DNA of 64,000 nt from Anaerolineales bacterium (GTDB taxonomy: Bacteria > Chloroflexota > Anaerolineae > Anaerolineales > Villigracilaceae): positions 969,298-1,033,297 of the forward strand of contig JAIXKJ010000008.1 of assembly GCA_026928255.1 (NCBI GenBank), given 5' to 3'. Each line of letters begins with the position of its first letter. The stretch's first letter is position 1. The notes beneath the pieces were generated by a model, which searched no databases, was not told the DNA's origin, and saw only the letters and a program-made list of their open reading frames with translations. Of this stretch, positions 1 to 7,885 are shown one piece after another. The position numbers and the translations under genes are program-made.

Positions 1-249
1 GTAGAGAATCGACTCTTGCACCGAAACGCGCGCCGCGAGGTGATAGACCACATCCACGCCTTGAAGCAGCGTCCACAGTTTGGGGCGGTCGCCGACGTCG
101 CCGCGCGTGAAGTGGACGTCGGGCGCGAGCGTTTTGGGGTCGCCTGCGGTCAGGTCGTCCAGCCCGCGCACTTGATGTCCCTCGCGGGCGAGGTGATTGG
201 CGAGCGCCGAACCGAGAAAGCCGGCCGCGCCCGTAATGAGAAAATTCAT
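1..249 (-). CDS. NAD-dependent epimerase/dehydratase, N-terminal part
   Basis: The minus strand opens with ATG at 249 and stays open to the left edge, so only the first 83 residues are visible. The protein begins MNFLITGAAGFLGS, the glycine-rich Rossmann loop (GxxGxxG) of extended short-chain dehydrogenases. It is followed by an acidic stretch after the second strand (GLDDLTAGD) and by VVYHLAARVSV, the usual HLAA element of nucleotide-sugar epimerases. The family acts on NDP-sugars in the cytoplasm. The exact substrate cannot be read from this fragment, and the catalytic Tyr-x-x-x-Lys lies outside the window. Confidence 0.85.
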   Translation of the reverse strand, partial: MNFLITGAAGFLGSALANHLAREGHQVRGLDDLTAGDPKTLAPDVHFTRGDVGDRPKLWTLLQGVDVVYHLAARVSVQESILY

Positions 250-271
250 GGCGAAATTATAGCATTTCGGC

Positions 272-1168
272 TTAAGCCAAAAATAGAACCGCCGTGCCGA
301 CGATGGCTAACGCCGTCCCGGCCAGCGCTTGCCAGCCGATTTTTTCTTTGAAGTAAAAATAACTGAACGGCAAGACGATGACCGGCGAAAGCGCCATCAG
401 CGTGCTGGCCACGCCGATCTCGGCGTTTTGCACGGAAAGCAAAGAAGCGGAAACGCCCAACACGGGACCGACCAACGCGCCGAGCATGAGCAGTTGTGTC
501 GCGCGCGGATTTTCTCGCAGGCTTTGAAAAGTCGGTTTGGTTTGTTTTGAAAACGCCGTCCAGAGCCAGATGAAAAACGCCGCCGCCAACATGCGAATCA
601 TGTTGGCTTGAAGGGCGGGATAGTTGTCGCTCATGCCCGGCTTCGAGAGAACTAACCCCACTGCTTGACAAAGCCCCGCCAAAACGCCGAAGATGACGCC
701 TTGCCGCGTGTGTCCGCGCGGCGTGTTCTCCGGCTCCTTGTGCGACATGACCACCCAGCCGATTCCGGAGAGCGCTAAAACGATGCCGAGAATTTGCAGC
801 GGCGAGAGGACTTCGCCGAAGAAGACCCAAGCGATGATTGAACCGAAGATGGGCGCGAGGCTGAGCAGCAGACTCCCCAAACGCGCTCCCACCGCGACGA
901 GCGATTGGAAGAGAAAAGCGTCGCCGAGGGAAAGCCCAATGAAGCCGGAAGCGCTCAACCAAGTCCAGCGGGCGGCGCTGGCGGAGAAGGGAATCGGCTC
1001 GCGGTATAAAATCCAATTCAAAACGGCGAGGTAAATTACCGCGAAAAATAAGCGCATTCGATTGGTGGTTTGCGAGCCGACCATCTGTCCCGTTTTGGTA
1101 AAGATGACGGCGGTGGCGGCAAAAAAGAAAGAGGTCGCCAGCCCGGCGATTTCGCCAATGAGTGTCAT
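272..1168 (-). CDS. EamA/DMT-family transporter (second of pair)
   Basis: This 298-residue protein has about ten hydrophobic segments arranged as two five-helix halves, the architecture of drug/metabolite transporters with two EamA domains. Each half has a Gly-rich helix followed by FFGEVLSPLQ and FYFKEKIGWQ, the typical E-x-(L/I) positions near the end of EamA repeats. It starts at ATG 1168, nine bases after the stop of the upstream gene, preceded by AAGGAAACTCC. It is very likely cotranscribed with the homologous gene at 1178-2047. Substrate unknown; EamA proteins export amino acids, metabolites or drugs. Confidence 0.85.
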   Translation of the reverse strand: MTLIGEIAGLATSFFFAATAVIFTKTGQMVGSQTTNRMRLFFAVIYLAVLNWILYREPIPFSASAARWTWLSASGFIGLSLGDAFLFQSLVAVGARLGSLLLSLAPIFGSIIAWVFFGEVLSPLQILGIVLALSGIGWVVMSHKEPENTPRGHTRQGVIFGVLAGLCQAVGLVLSKPGMSDNYPALQANMIRMLAAAFFIWLWTAFSKQTKPTFQSLRENPRATQLLMLGALVGPVLGVSASLLSVQNAEIGVASTLMALSPVIVLPFSYFYFKEKIGWQALAGTALAIVGTAVLFLA

Positions 1169-1177
1169 GGAGTTTCC

Positions 1178-2047
1178 TTATTCGGCAGATGATGTTTTGA
1201 ATTCGCCGCGCGTCGCCAAGACGACCGCGACGAGAATTAACGCGCCGCCAAAGAGGACGACGGGCGAGAGAATCTCGCCTAAAAGCCAAGCCGCCAAGAG
1301 GACGGTTACGGCGGGTTCTAAGGTGGAAAGCATTGCCGCGTTCGTGGGTCCGATGCGTTCTAAGCCCGCGAGAAATGCGGCGACGGGAATCACGGTTGAA
1401 AGGAAGACGATGCCGAGAATCGCCAGCCAACCGAAATTCGTTTGCGGAAAATGAAACCCGTTGGCGGTCGCCAGCGTCCCGTAGAGCGCGCCTGCCGAAG
1501 CGAAAATCACCGCCGAGGATTGCAACGCGCCGACGTGTTTCATCACGTTCGCGCCGACCATAATATAGATGGAATAAACCAACGCGGAAGCGACGGCTAA
1601 GAGCGCGCCGAGCGCTTGCCCGCTGATGGGGCCGACCGTCAGCGCCGTGCCGATTAAGGCTAAGGTCAGCGCGACGATTTTTACGAGAGTCAACTTTTCT
1701 TTGAGGAAGAGGACGGAAAGCAAAGCGACGAAAAAAGGATAGAGATATAAAAGCAAAGCGACTAAACCCGCCGAAGCGTATTGGATGGCGGTGAGATAAA
1801 GAAAAGATTGCCCGGCGTAGCCGATTGCGCCCATGCCGATTAATTGCAAAAGAACCCGTCCGCGCGGGAAAGGTTCTTTGCGAAAGAGCAGCGCCAAAAT
1901 CATAAAAGCGGCGGAGAATCCGAAACGCAGAAAAAGCAAAGTGAACGTGTCGACGTTGTCGGCGTAGGCGAAGCGCCCGAAGATGGCGAGCGTCCCAAAG
2001 GCGGCGGCGGAGACGGCGATGAAGAAGATGCCGATAGTTCGTCTCAT
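1178..2047 (-). CDS. EamA/DMT-family transporter (first of pair)
   Basis: About 289 residues with ten predicted membrane helices, again two EamA halves; FLKEKLTLVKIVALTLALIG is a characteristic repeat end. I chose ATG 2047 (MRRTIGIFF) rather than the longer TTG start at 2056, because the first helix begins right after the RR. Together with the next gene it forms a tandem pair of paralogous transporters, which could be two independent exporters or products of an old duplication. Nothing in the sequence shows the substrate. Confidence 0.85.
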   Translation of the reverse strand: MRRTIGIFFIAVSAAAFGTLAIFGRFAYADNVDTFTLLFLRFGFSAAFMILALLFRKEPFPRGRVLLQLIGMGAIGYAGQSFLYLTAIQYASAGLVALLLYLYPFFVALLSVLFLKEKLTLVKIVALTLALIGTALTVGPISGQALGALLAVASALVYSIYIMVGANVMKHVGALQSSAVIFASAGALYGTLATANGFHFPQTNFGWLAILGIVFLSTVIPVAAFLAGLERIGPTNAAMLSTLEPAVTVLLAAWLLGEILSPVVLFGGALILVAVVLATRGEFKTSSAE

Positions 2048-2094
2048 AGCGGGCAACTATACCCCATTTTATTTAGGCGAGACGAAACAAATAT

Positions 2095-2460
2095 TTAAAT
2101 TGAAGAGGGCATATCGCGCCGAAATTCGTACACCTTGACGATGGCTTCGACGACCTCTTTTTGCGCTTCGGAGATTTCCAAAAACTCAAACCCGATGTTG
2201 TAATACTGCGGGCTTAAATCTTGATTGCACCAAACCGAACGCGCTTTAAGGTTTAATTGCACCGGCTGAATGCCCGTCAGTTCGGGCAATTCGATGGCGA
2301 GCGTCAGTTCATACTCGACGGGGTAGGCGCGCTCGCTGATGACCATCGCGCCGATGACGGTTAAATCGCCGAGATAGCCAAGCAGACTTCCGCCGTATAA
2401 ATCAAAAACCTGCGTGTACGCCACCAAAATTTTTCGTTCTACTTTTCGTCGCTCTTGCAT
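2095..2460 (-). CDS. PilZ-domain protein
   Basis: A small 121-residue soluble protein. It begins MQERRKVERK, the arginine-rich RxxxR element of PilZ domains, and continues with a beta-rich body containing LGDLTVIGAMV, matching the (D/N)-x-S/T-xx-G second PilZ motif. PilZ domains bind cyclic di-GMP and pass the signal to motility, polysaccharide or regulatory partners. The whole protein is one domain, so it would act by binding a partner. It is divergent from the PIG-L gene. Assignment rests on the two motifs; a full c-di-GMP site was not proven. Confidence 0.7.
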   Translation of the reverse strand: MQERRKVERKILVAYTQVFDLYGGSLLGYLGDLTVIGAMVISERAYPVEYELTLAIELPELTGIQPVQLNLKARSVWCNQDLSPQYYNIGFEFLEISEAQKEVVEAIVKVYEFRRDMPSSI

Positions 2461-2563
2461 AAGACCTCGCTTTGAAAAAATGTCTCTCGCCTAAAAACGC
2501 TTATGAACAGTGTACAAAAAAACGCGCTGAAAGTCCATTGCCGTTTTGTGGTAAAAATACGCC

Positions 2564-3283
2564 ATGCGCTGGATTTATATTTCGCCCCACCTCGACGACG
2601 CCGCGCTTTCCGCCGGCGGCTGGATTTACGACCAAACGCGGCTCGGCAATCGCGTGGAAATTTGGACTGTCTTTTGCGGAGTCCCCGCTGGCAACGAACT
2701 TTCGGACTTTGCGCGTTACCTGCATCAACTGTGGGGAATGCCTTCGGCGCGTCAAATTTTGACGATGCGCCGCGCCGAAGATAAAAACGCCGCTTCGTTG
2801 TTGGGCGCGAAAGTTCGGCATTTTGACTTTTTAGACTGCATTTATCGGCGCGACAAAAAGGGAAACTGGCTGTATTCGGGCGTGATGGTCGAGCCGCCGC
2901 CGGCGGATAAAAACTTGCCGCGCGAAATCGCCTCCGCGTTGGCGGCGCATCTCAAAGCGGACGATCAAGTCGTCTGCCAGTTTGCCATCGGCGGGCATGT
3001 GGATCACGTCGTTACGCGCCGCGCCGTCGAGCGGCTCAATCGTCCGCTGCGCTATGCGGCAGATTTGCCGTATTACTTCCGCGCGGCGGCTGAGTTGGAG
3101 TCGAATGCTCGGGGAAAAGAGAAAAGCGTGGAACGAGTCAGCGGCGAAGGCGTCCAGTTGTGGAAAGAGGCGATTTTGGAATATAAGTCGCAAATTTCGT
3201 CGCTTTTCCCCAATCCGCGATATATGCGCGGAAAAATTAATCAATACCTTGCCGAATTCAAAGGAATCCCCTTTTGGGCATGA
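2564..3283 (+). CDS. PIG-L family deacetylase
   Basis: 239 residues. The N-terminus carries ISPHLDDAALSAGG, the zinc-binding (P-H-x-D-D) signature of PIG-L/LmbE deacetylases, and the second metal histidine is in GGHVDHVVTRRAV near residue 145. Family members remove N-acetyl groups from sugar derivatives such as GlcNAc-PI, GlcNAc-inositol or GlcNAc-malate. Here the substrate is unknown; no thiol or glycolipid biosynthesis genes are adjacent. The start at ATG 2564 puts the motif at residues 6-19, as is usual for the family. Confidence 0.85.
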   Translation: MRWIYISPHLDDAALSAGGWIYDQTRLGNRVEIWTVFCGVPAGNELSDFARYLHQLWGMPSARQILTMRRAEDKNAASLLGAKVRHFDFLDCIYRRDKKGNWLYSGVMVEPPPADKNLPREIASALAAHLKADDQVVCQFAIGGHVDHVVTRRAVERLNRPLRYAADLPYYFRAAAELESNARGKEKSVERVSGEGVQLWKEAILEYKSQISSLFPNPRYMRGKINQYLAEFKGIPFWA

Positions 3284-3295
3284 CTTAAGTCATCC

Positions 3296-3324
3296 TTGAA
3301 GTTCGTCATAATCCATGATATAGT
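3296..3324 (+). promoter_or_regulatory. greA sigma70-type promoter
   Basis: TTGAAG at 3296-3301 and TATAGT at 3319-3324 are separated by exactly 17 bases, a good match to the housekeeping consensus. Transcription would start near 3331 and give a leader of about 78 bases before greA. The leader begins with a terminator-like hairpin. Confidence 0.7.
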
Positions 3325-3331
3325 ATGCGCG

Positions 3332-3359
3332 TTTCCGGGCAACCCAGCCGGAAATTTTT
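3332..3359 (+). terminator. Terminator-like hairpin in greA leader
   Basis: TTTCCGG (3332-3338) pairs with CCGGAAA (3348-3354) and is followed at once by TTTTT. It begins at the predicted transcription start, so it is not the end of an upstream gene but an attenuator candidate for greA. Confidence 0.6.
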
Positions 3360-3363
3360 ATCA

Positions 3364-3399
3364 TTGCATCTCGGTAGGGGATGCAAAATTCATTTTGCA
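3364..3399 (+). promoter_or_regulatory. Two overlapping leader hairpins before greA
   Basis: TTGCATC (3364-3370) can pair with GATGCAA (3380-3386), and TGCAAAAT (3382-3389) with ATTTTGCA (3392-3399). The two share bases 3382-3386, so they cannot form together. The second ends at the edge of the ribosome-binding site (AGGA, 3399-3402). This suggests an RNA switch, but it has not been tested. Confidence 0.45.
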
Positions 3400-3408
3400 G
3401 GATTATAT

Positions 3409-3879
3409 ATGACGACGAACTTCCTTACCAAAGAGGGATACGACAAACTCCAAGAAGAATTGGATTACCTGCGTTCGACGAAACGGCAGGAAGTCGCCGA
3501 GCGCCTGCACGAAGCGATGGAAGGCGGCGAATTGATCGAGAACGCGGAATACGAAGCCGCGAAAAACGAACAAGCCTTTGTCGAAGGGCGCATCCAAGAG
3601 TTGGAAATTTTGCTCGCCACCGCGCAAATTATCGAAGAAGGCGGCAAGGCGAAAAAGAACGCCCCGATTCAAGTCGGCTCGAAAGTTACCATCAAAGAAG
3701 GCAACTACGAAGCGGACACGTTTACCATCGTCGGCGTGGCGGAAGCCAACCCGCGCGAGGGAAAAATTTCCAACGAATCGCCGATTGGCAAAGCAATCCT
3801 CGGTCATAAAGTCGGCGACGTGGTGCGCGTGGAAACGCCCGGCGGCGCGTACAACGTCAAGATTTTGAAGGTCGCTTAA
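3409..3879 (+). CDS. greA: Transcription elongation factor GreA
   Basis: 156 residues from ATG 3409 (MTTNFLTKEGYDKLQEEL), the usual GreA length; a longer in-frame start at 3325 would only add non-homologous leader. The N-terminal half is the coiled-coil finger with the tip motif GGELIENAEYEAAK, and the C-terminal half is the FKBP-like domain ending in the usual VEVLKV-like strand. GreA enters the RNA polymerase secondary channel and stimulates cleavage of backtracked transcripts. The first acidic tip residue is Glu where E. coli has Asp41, a conservative change. It is followed by a strong terminator and then lysS. Confidence 0.95.
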   Translation: MTTNFLTKEGYDKLQEELDYLRSTKRQEVAERLHEAMEGGELIENAEYEAAKNEQAFVEGRIQELEILLATAQIIEEGGKAKKNAPIQVGSKVTIKEGNYEADTFTIVGVAEANPREGKISNESPIGKAILGHKVGDVVRVETPGGAYNVKILKVA

Positions 3880-3896
3880 TATAGACGCGCCTCTTC

Positions 3897-3933
3897 GCCC
3901 CGCGTCTTGCTTTTGATGCGGGGCTTTTTATTT
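3897..3933 (+). terminator. Intrinsic terminator after greA
   Basis: GCCCCGC (3897-3903) pairs with GCGGGGC (3918-3924) and is followed by TTTTTATTTTT. It separates greA from lysS, whose ATG is 29 bases further on. Confidence 0.85.
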
Positions 3934-3961
3934 TTATCCGAAACGAAAGAAGATTCGCATT

Positions 3962-5473
3962 ATGGCAGAATACACTCCCCTTGAAAAAATTCGTCTGCAA
4001 AAAGTGGAAGAACTGCGCGCCGCCAACGTCGAGCCGTACCCGACTCGCGCCGAGCGCACGCACACCAGCGCGCAAGCCCTCGCCGCGTTTGAAGCGGACG
4101 AAAGCCAAGAAACCAATGTTACGCTGGCGGGGCGCATCCGCTCGATGAGACCGAAAGGCAAATTGTCTTTCGCGCACATCGAAGACGGCGACGGAAAAAT
4201 TCAACTCTTTTTGCGCGTCAACGAAATGGGGGAAGAGCGACTCGCTTTTTTCAATAAGATGTTCGACCTCGGCGATTTCGTCGAAGCGACGGGAACGATG
4301 ATGCGAACCAAAGCGGGCGAAGCGACGCTGCTCGTCCGCGATTTTAAGCTGCTCGCCAAATCCATTTCGCCGCTTCCCGCCGACAAAGACGTAACTCAAG
4401 CCGACGGCACGGTGGTGCGTTACGCCTCGCTCGACGACGCGGAACTCCGCGCCCGTCAGCGCTACGCGGATTTAGCCGTCAACCCCGACGTGCGCGAGAC
4501 CTTCCGCAAACGCGCCAAGTTGATTAAATCGCTGCGCGCCTTTTTGGACGAGCGCGGCTTCCTCGAAGTGGAGACGCCCATCTTGCAGCCGCTCTACGGT
4601 GGCGCGGCGGCGCGTCCGTTTACGACGCATCACAACGAGCTCGAACAAGACATGTATTTACGCATTTCGTTTGAACTGTATCTCAAACGGCTGTTGGTCG
4701 GCAATTTGGAAAAGGTGTACGAAATTGGGCGCGACTTCCGCAACGAAGGCGTGTCGTTCAAACATAACCCCGAATTTACGCAACTGGAATTTTATTGGGC
4801 GTACGCCGATTACCTTAAGGTCATGGAACTGACCGAGCAAATGGTCGCTTACGCCGCAGAGCAGGTAACGGGTTCGACGAAAGTCCAATTTGGCGAACAT
4901 GAGTTAGAGTTCAAACCGCCGTGGCGGCGCGTCGAAATGCGGCAAGGAATCCTCGACGTTACGGGCGTGGACATCGCCGAACACGCGACGGCGGAAGCGC
5001 TGTTCGCCGCCATTCGGGAAAAAATGCCCAAAGCCGCGCCCGACCCTAAATCCACGCGCGGCAAGTTGATTGACTTTCTCGTCGGCGAATATCTAGAGCC
5101 GACTCTCATTCAACCGACTTTCCTTTATAACTACCCGCGCGACATTTCCCCGCTGGCGAAATCCATCCCCGACGACGCGCTGACGGTCGAACGCTTTGAA
5201 GGCTATGTGGCGGGCTTTGAATTGTGCAACGCCTTCACCGAATTAAACGACCCGCTCGACCAAGAACAGCGCTTCCTCGAAATGGGGCGCGATTACGAAG
5301 CCGACGACGAAGAGAAACATCCGCTTGACGAAGATTATCTGCGAGCGATGCGCTACGGCATGCCGCCCAACGGCGGGTTTGGCATGGGCGTAGATCGGCT
5401 GACGATGATACTGACCGACAAACATTCCATCCGCGAGGTGTTGCTCTTCCCCGCGCTGCGAAAAGAGGAATAG
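3962..5473 (+). CDS. lysS: Lysyl-tRNA synthetase, class II
   Basis: 503 residues, normal for class II LysRS. An N-terminal OB-fold anticodon domain (about 50-150) contains LAGRIRSMRPKGKLSFAHIED. The catalytic domain has class II motif 2 in FRNEGVSFKHNPEFTQLEFY and motif 3 in GGFGMGVDRLTMILT. It charges tRNA-Lys with lysine in the cytoplasm. It is placed after the greA terminator, the greA-lysS order also found elsewhere in bacteria. The next gene follows after 32 bases and may be read through from lysS. Confidence 0.96.
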   Translation: MAEYTPLEKIRLQKVEELRAANVEPYPTRAERTHTSAQALAAFEADESQETNVTLAGRIRSMRPKGKLSFAHIEDGDGKIQLFLRVNEMGEERLAFFNKMFDLGDFVEATGTMMRTKAGEATLLVRDFKLLAKSISPLPADKDVTQADGTVVRYASLDDAELRARQRYADLAVNPDVRETFRKRAKLIKSLRAFLDERGFLEVETPILQPLYGGAAARPFTTHHNELEQDMYLRISFELYLKRLLVGNLEKVYEIGRDFRNEGVSFKHNPEFTQLEFYWAYADYLKVMELTEQMVAYAAEQVTGSTKVQFGEHELEFKPPWRRVEMRQGILDVTGVDIAEHATAEALFAAIREKMPKAAPDPKSTRGKLIDFLVGEYLEPTLIQPTFLYNYPRDISPLAKSIPDDALTVERFEGYVAGFELCNAFTELNDPLDQEQRFLEMGRDYEADDEEKHPLDEDYLRAMRYGMPPNGGFGMGVDRLTMILTDKHSIREVLLFPALRKEE

Positions 5474-5505
5474 CGTCGCTCCCGCGTTTTGGAAAGGAAT
5501 CCGCT

Positions 5506-5988
5506 ATGGCAGGTTTGCAGCCGCAACACGTTCAACAGATTCATAAGTTGATTGAAGAGGATCAAATTTTGACGGCGATTCAAATTTACCGTTTGGCGAC
5601 GGGCGCCAATCTCGCGGACGCGAAACGCGCCGTCGAAGAGATGGCGCGCAACGAGCGCGTCAAACCGCCGGCGGATGTCCGCGATTATGACAACCCCGTT
5701 TTGAACGCTAAAATCCGCTCGCTGCTTTCTAAGGGAAGGAAAATAGACGCGATAAAAATTTATCAAAACGAATACGGCATAGGATTGCAAGAAGCCCAAA
5801 TGGCTGTGGAGCGAATCGGCGCGGAAATGCCGCGCGATACGCTGCGAAACGCGCCTTACGAATCGGCAATCGGCAACGACCCTTTTGCGGACGACGGCGC
5901 GAACGGTCGCAAGGTTTTGAAAGCCTTTTTTATGTTTGGTTTGCTCGTCGCCTGCATGTTGATTTCATTTTATATTTTTTCACAATAA
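5506..5988 (+). CDS. Tail-anchored protein with two bL12 C-domain-like repeats
   Basis: 160 residues. Two copies of one motif are visible: LTAIQIYRLATGANLADAKR (about 25-44) and IDAIKIYQNEYGIGLQEAQM (about 84-103). Both follow the pattern of the ribosomal bL12 C-terminal domain, where KIxVIKxxRExTGLGLKEAK contacts elongation factors. The C-terminus (about 136-158) is one hydrophobic helix, so the repeats would face the cytoplasm from the membrane. Function unknown. It lies 32 bases downstream of lysS, which may point to a link with translation, but this is only positional. Confidence 0.7.
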   Translation: MAGLQPQHVQQIHKLIEEDQILTAIQIYRLATGANLADAKRAVEEMARNERVKPPADVRDYDNPVLNAKIRSLLSKGRKIDAIKIYQNEYGIGLQEAQMAVERIGAEMPRDTLRNAPYESAIGNDPFADDGANGRKVLKAFFMFGLLVACMLISFYIFSQ

Positions 5989-6093
5989 AGCCCGCGCGCG
6001 CCCGTCAGCGGGTTAACTTTAAGCGGACTCGTCTTTATCCTATATTGTTGCACATTGACGACTACGATTCCCGTATCTTGATAGGACAATGCC

Positions 6094-7413
6094 ATGACTG
6101 CCTTCTCCCCCTCCCGCGATTTCGCCCTGCAACTCGACGCGCAAGATAAACTTGCTTCGTTCAAAGAGCAATTTTTCATCCCCGAAAATTTAATCTACTT
6201 CGACGGAAACTCGCTCGGCGCAATGCCCAAAGCCGCGCAAGAAAAATCCCGTCAAATCGTGGACGAACAATGGGGCGCGGATTTAATTCGCGGCTGGAAC
6301 AAAGGCTGGTGGGACGCGCCCGCCCGCATCGGCGATAAGATCGGTCAACTCGTCGGCGCGGCGGCGGGACAAGTCATCGTCGGCGACACAGTCTCGATCA
6401 ACCTCTTCAAACTCGCAACCGCCGCGCTGACTCTGCAACCGCAGAAAAAACGCATCATCACCGACGCCTTCAACTTCCCCTCCGATTTATACATTTTGCA
6501 AGGGATACAAAATCTACTCGACTCAGAATCCCCCTCTCCCTCTGGGAGAGGGGCTAGGGGTGAGGGCAAGGGCAACCACGAAATCATCCGCATCGGCGCC
6601 AGCGACGACGACATCACGCCCGACCTCGTCGCGCTCGAATCCGCCATAGACGAAAACACCGCGCTGGTTACGCTCTCGCACGTCCTCTTCAAAAGCGGCT
6701 ACCTCTACGACATGCGCCGCATCACCGAACTTGCCCATCAAAAAGGCGCGCTCGTGCTGTGGGATTTGAGCCACTCTGTCGGATCCGTCCCCGTCCGCCT
6801 CGACGACTGCAACGCCGACTTCGCCATCGGCTGCACCTACAAGTACCTCAACGGCGGGCCGGGCTCGCCCGCTTTTCTCTACGTCAACAAAAGGATTCAA
6901 GAAAAAGCCTCTTCGCCCATTTGGGGTTGGTGGGGGCAAAAAAATCCTTTCGATTTTGATTTAGATTATCAACCCGCCGACGGCGCGCGAAAATTTCTCG
7001 TCGGCACGCAACCGATGATTTCCATGCTGATTATGGAAGCCGCGCTCGAACCGCTTCTGCAAGCCGGCATAGACGCGCTGCGCGAGAAGTCCATTTTGAT
7101 GACCAACTTCGCCGCTTTCTTGACCGAGACTTGGCTCGTCCCCTTCGGCTTTTCTCTCGGCTCCCCAGCGGATTCCGCCAAACGCGGCTCGCACATCTCC
7201 ATCCGCCACGCCGAAGGCTACCGCGTCAACCGCGCCCTCATCGAAGAGATGAACCTCATCCCCGACTTCCGCGCCCCCGACAATTTGCGACTCGGCTTCG
7301 CCCCGCTCTACCTCTCCTTCGCCGACCTGTGGGACGGCTTCGACCGCATCCGCCGCGTGATGGAAGAAAAGCGCTACGAAAAATATCCCAGTCAAAAATT
7401 GGATGTAACGTAG
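6094..7413 (+). CDS. kynU: Kynureninase
   Basis: 439 residues, PLP-dependent fold type I. Kynureninase hallmarks include FDGNSLGAMPK near residue 38, the PLP-binding aspartate region LWDLSHSVGSVPV, and the Schiff-base lysine in GCTYKYLNGGPGSPAF. The enzyme cleaves kynurenine or 3-hydroxykynurenine to anthranilate or 3-hydroxyanthranilate and alanine. No other kynurenine-pathway gene is in the window. The protein is about 20 residues longer than typical because a palindromic repeat is inserted in frame at about residues 143-161. The rest of the chain is intact, so the gene is probably functional. Confidence 0.93.
   Translation: MTAFSPSRDFALQLDAQDKLASFKEQFFIPENLIYFDGNSLGAMPKAAQEKSRQIVDEQWGADLIRGWNKGWWDAPARIGDKIGQLVGAAAGQVIVGDTVSINLFKLATAALTLQPQKKRIITDAFNFPSDLYILQGIQNLLDSESPSPSGRGARGEGKGNHEIIRIGASDDDITPDLVALESAIDENTALVTLSHVLFKSGYLYDMRRITELAHQKGALVLWDLSHSVGSVPVRLDDCNADFAIGCTYKYLNGGPGSPAFLYVNKRIQEKASSPIWGWWGQKNPFDFDLDYQPADGARKFLVGTQPMISMLIMEAALEPLLQAGIDALREKSILMTNFAAFLTETWLVPFGFSLGSPADSAKRGSHISIRHAEGYRVNRALIEEMNLIPDFRAPDNLRLGFAPLYLSFADLWDGFDRIRRVMEEKRYEKYPSQKLDVT
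6523..6574 (+). repeat. Palindromic repeat (CCCTCTCC family) inside kynU
   Basis: CCCCTCTCCC (6531-6540) and GGGAGAGGGG (6544-6553) form a perfect 10-bp stem, followed by CTAGGGGTGAGGG. The same core and tail occur between genes at 15396-15427 and 20594-20625 and inside hsdM. Here it is read in frame and adds SESPSPSGRGARGEGKGN to the protein. Confidence 0.85.
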
Positions 7414-7447
7414 AGAATGCTATACTTGTGAAAGATATAGGAGAAAG

Positions 7448-7660
7448 ATGATGACCTTAACTTTTACCGCAGTAATTCATAAAGAAGATAATTGGTATGT
7501 GGCGGACTGTCCCGAAGCGGGGACGGTGAGTCAAGGAGAAACGATTGAGGAAGCGCTTGCTAATCTTAAGGAAGCCACAGAACTTTATTTAGAAGAATTT
7601 CCGTTAAAAGAAGTTAATCGCCGATTATTAACGACATTCGATGTGGCGATACATGCCTAA
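7448..7660 (+). CDS. hicB: HicB-family antitoxin
   Basis: 70 residues. The fold is HicB-like: an N-terminal strand TFTAVIHKEDNWYVADCPE, then GTVSQGETIEEALANLKEA, typical of the partially degraded RNase H fold that covers HicA. No clear C-terminal DNA-binding helix-turn-helix is present, so it is the short form. Start ATG 7448 has AGGAG at 7440-7444; ATG 7451 in the same frame is possible. It precedes hicA and overlaps it, the antitoxin-first order seen in many HicBA pairs. Confidence 0.88.
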   Translation: MMTLTFTAVIHKEDNWYVADCPEAGTVSQGETIEEALANLKEATELYLEEFPLKEVNRRLLTTFDVAIHA

Positions 7661-7883
7661 TTTGCCGCGCTTATCGGGGCGAGAAATTATCCGCGCATTG
7701 GAAAGACTTGGTTTTGTGCAAGCGCGTCAGCGAGGGAGTCATGTCGTGATGAAGAAATTAACCTCTGAAGGAAATGTAGGGTGCGTTGTGCCATTGCATA
7801 AAGAAGTCGCTATTGGGACATTGGGCAGTATTCTTAAACAAGCGAGAATATCTCCAGAAGAATTTCTAAACGCGGTGAAATAA
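7653..7883 (+). CDS. hicA: HicA-family mRNA interferase toxin
   Basis: 76 residues from ATG 7653 (MPNLPRLSGREII), which overlaps the last eight bases of hicB; the in-frame ATG 7641 would only add four residues. It is a dsRBD-like fold with the catalytic histidine in QRGSHVVMKK and the GTLGSILKQA helix. HicA cleaves mRNA when released from HicB. The pair lies between kynU and a SIMPL-domain gene with no other mobile signs, so it may be a recently gained cassette or a stable chromosomal pair. Confidence 0.9.
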   Translation: MPNLPRLSGREIIRALERLGFVQARQRGSHVVMKKLTSEGNVGCVVPLHKEVAIGTLGSILKQARISPEEFLNAVK

Positions 7884-7885
7884 AA

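Noticed and set aside
246..1430. 394-residue minus-strand frame overlapping both EamA genes
   Set aside because: It is Arg-rich and spans the junction of two transporters with clear membrane helices in another frame.
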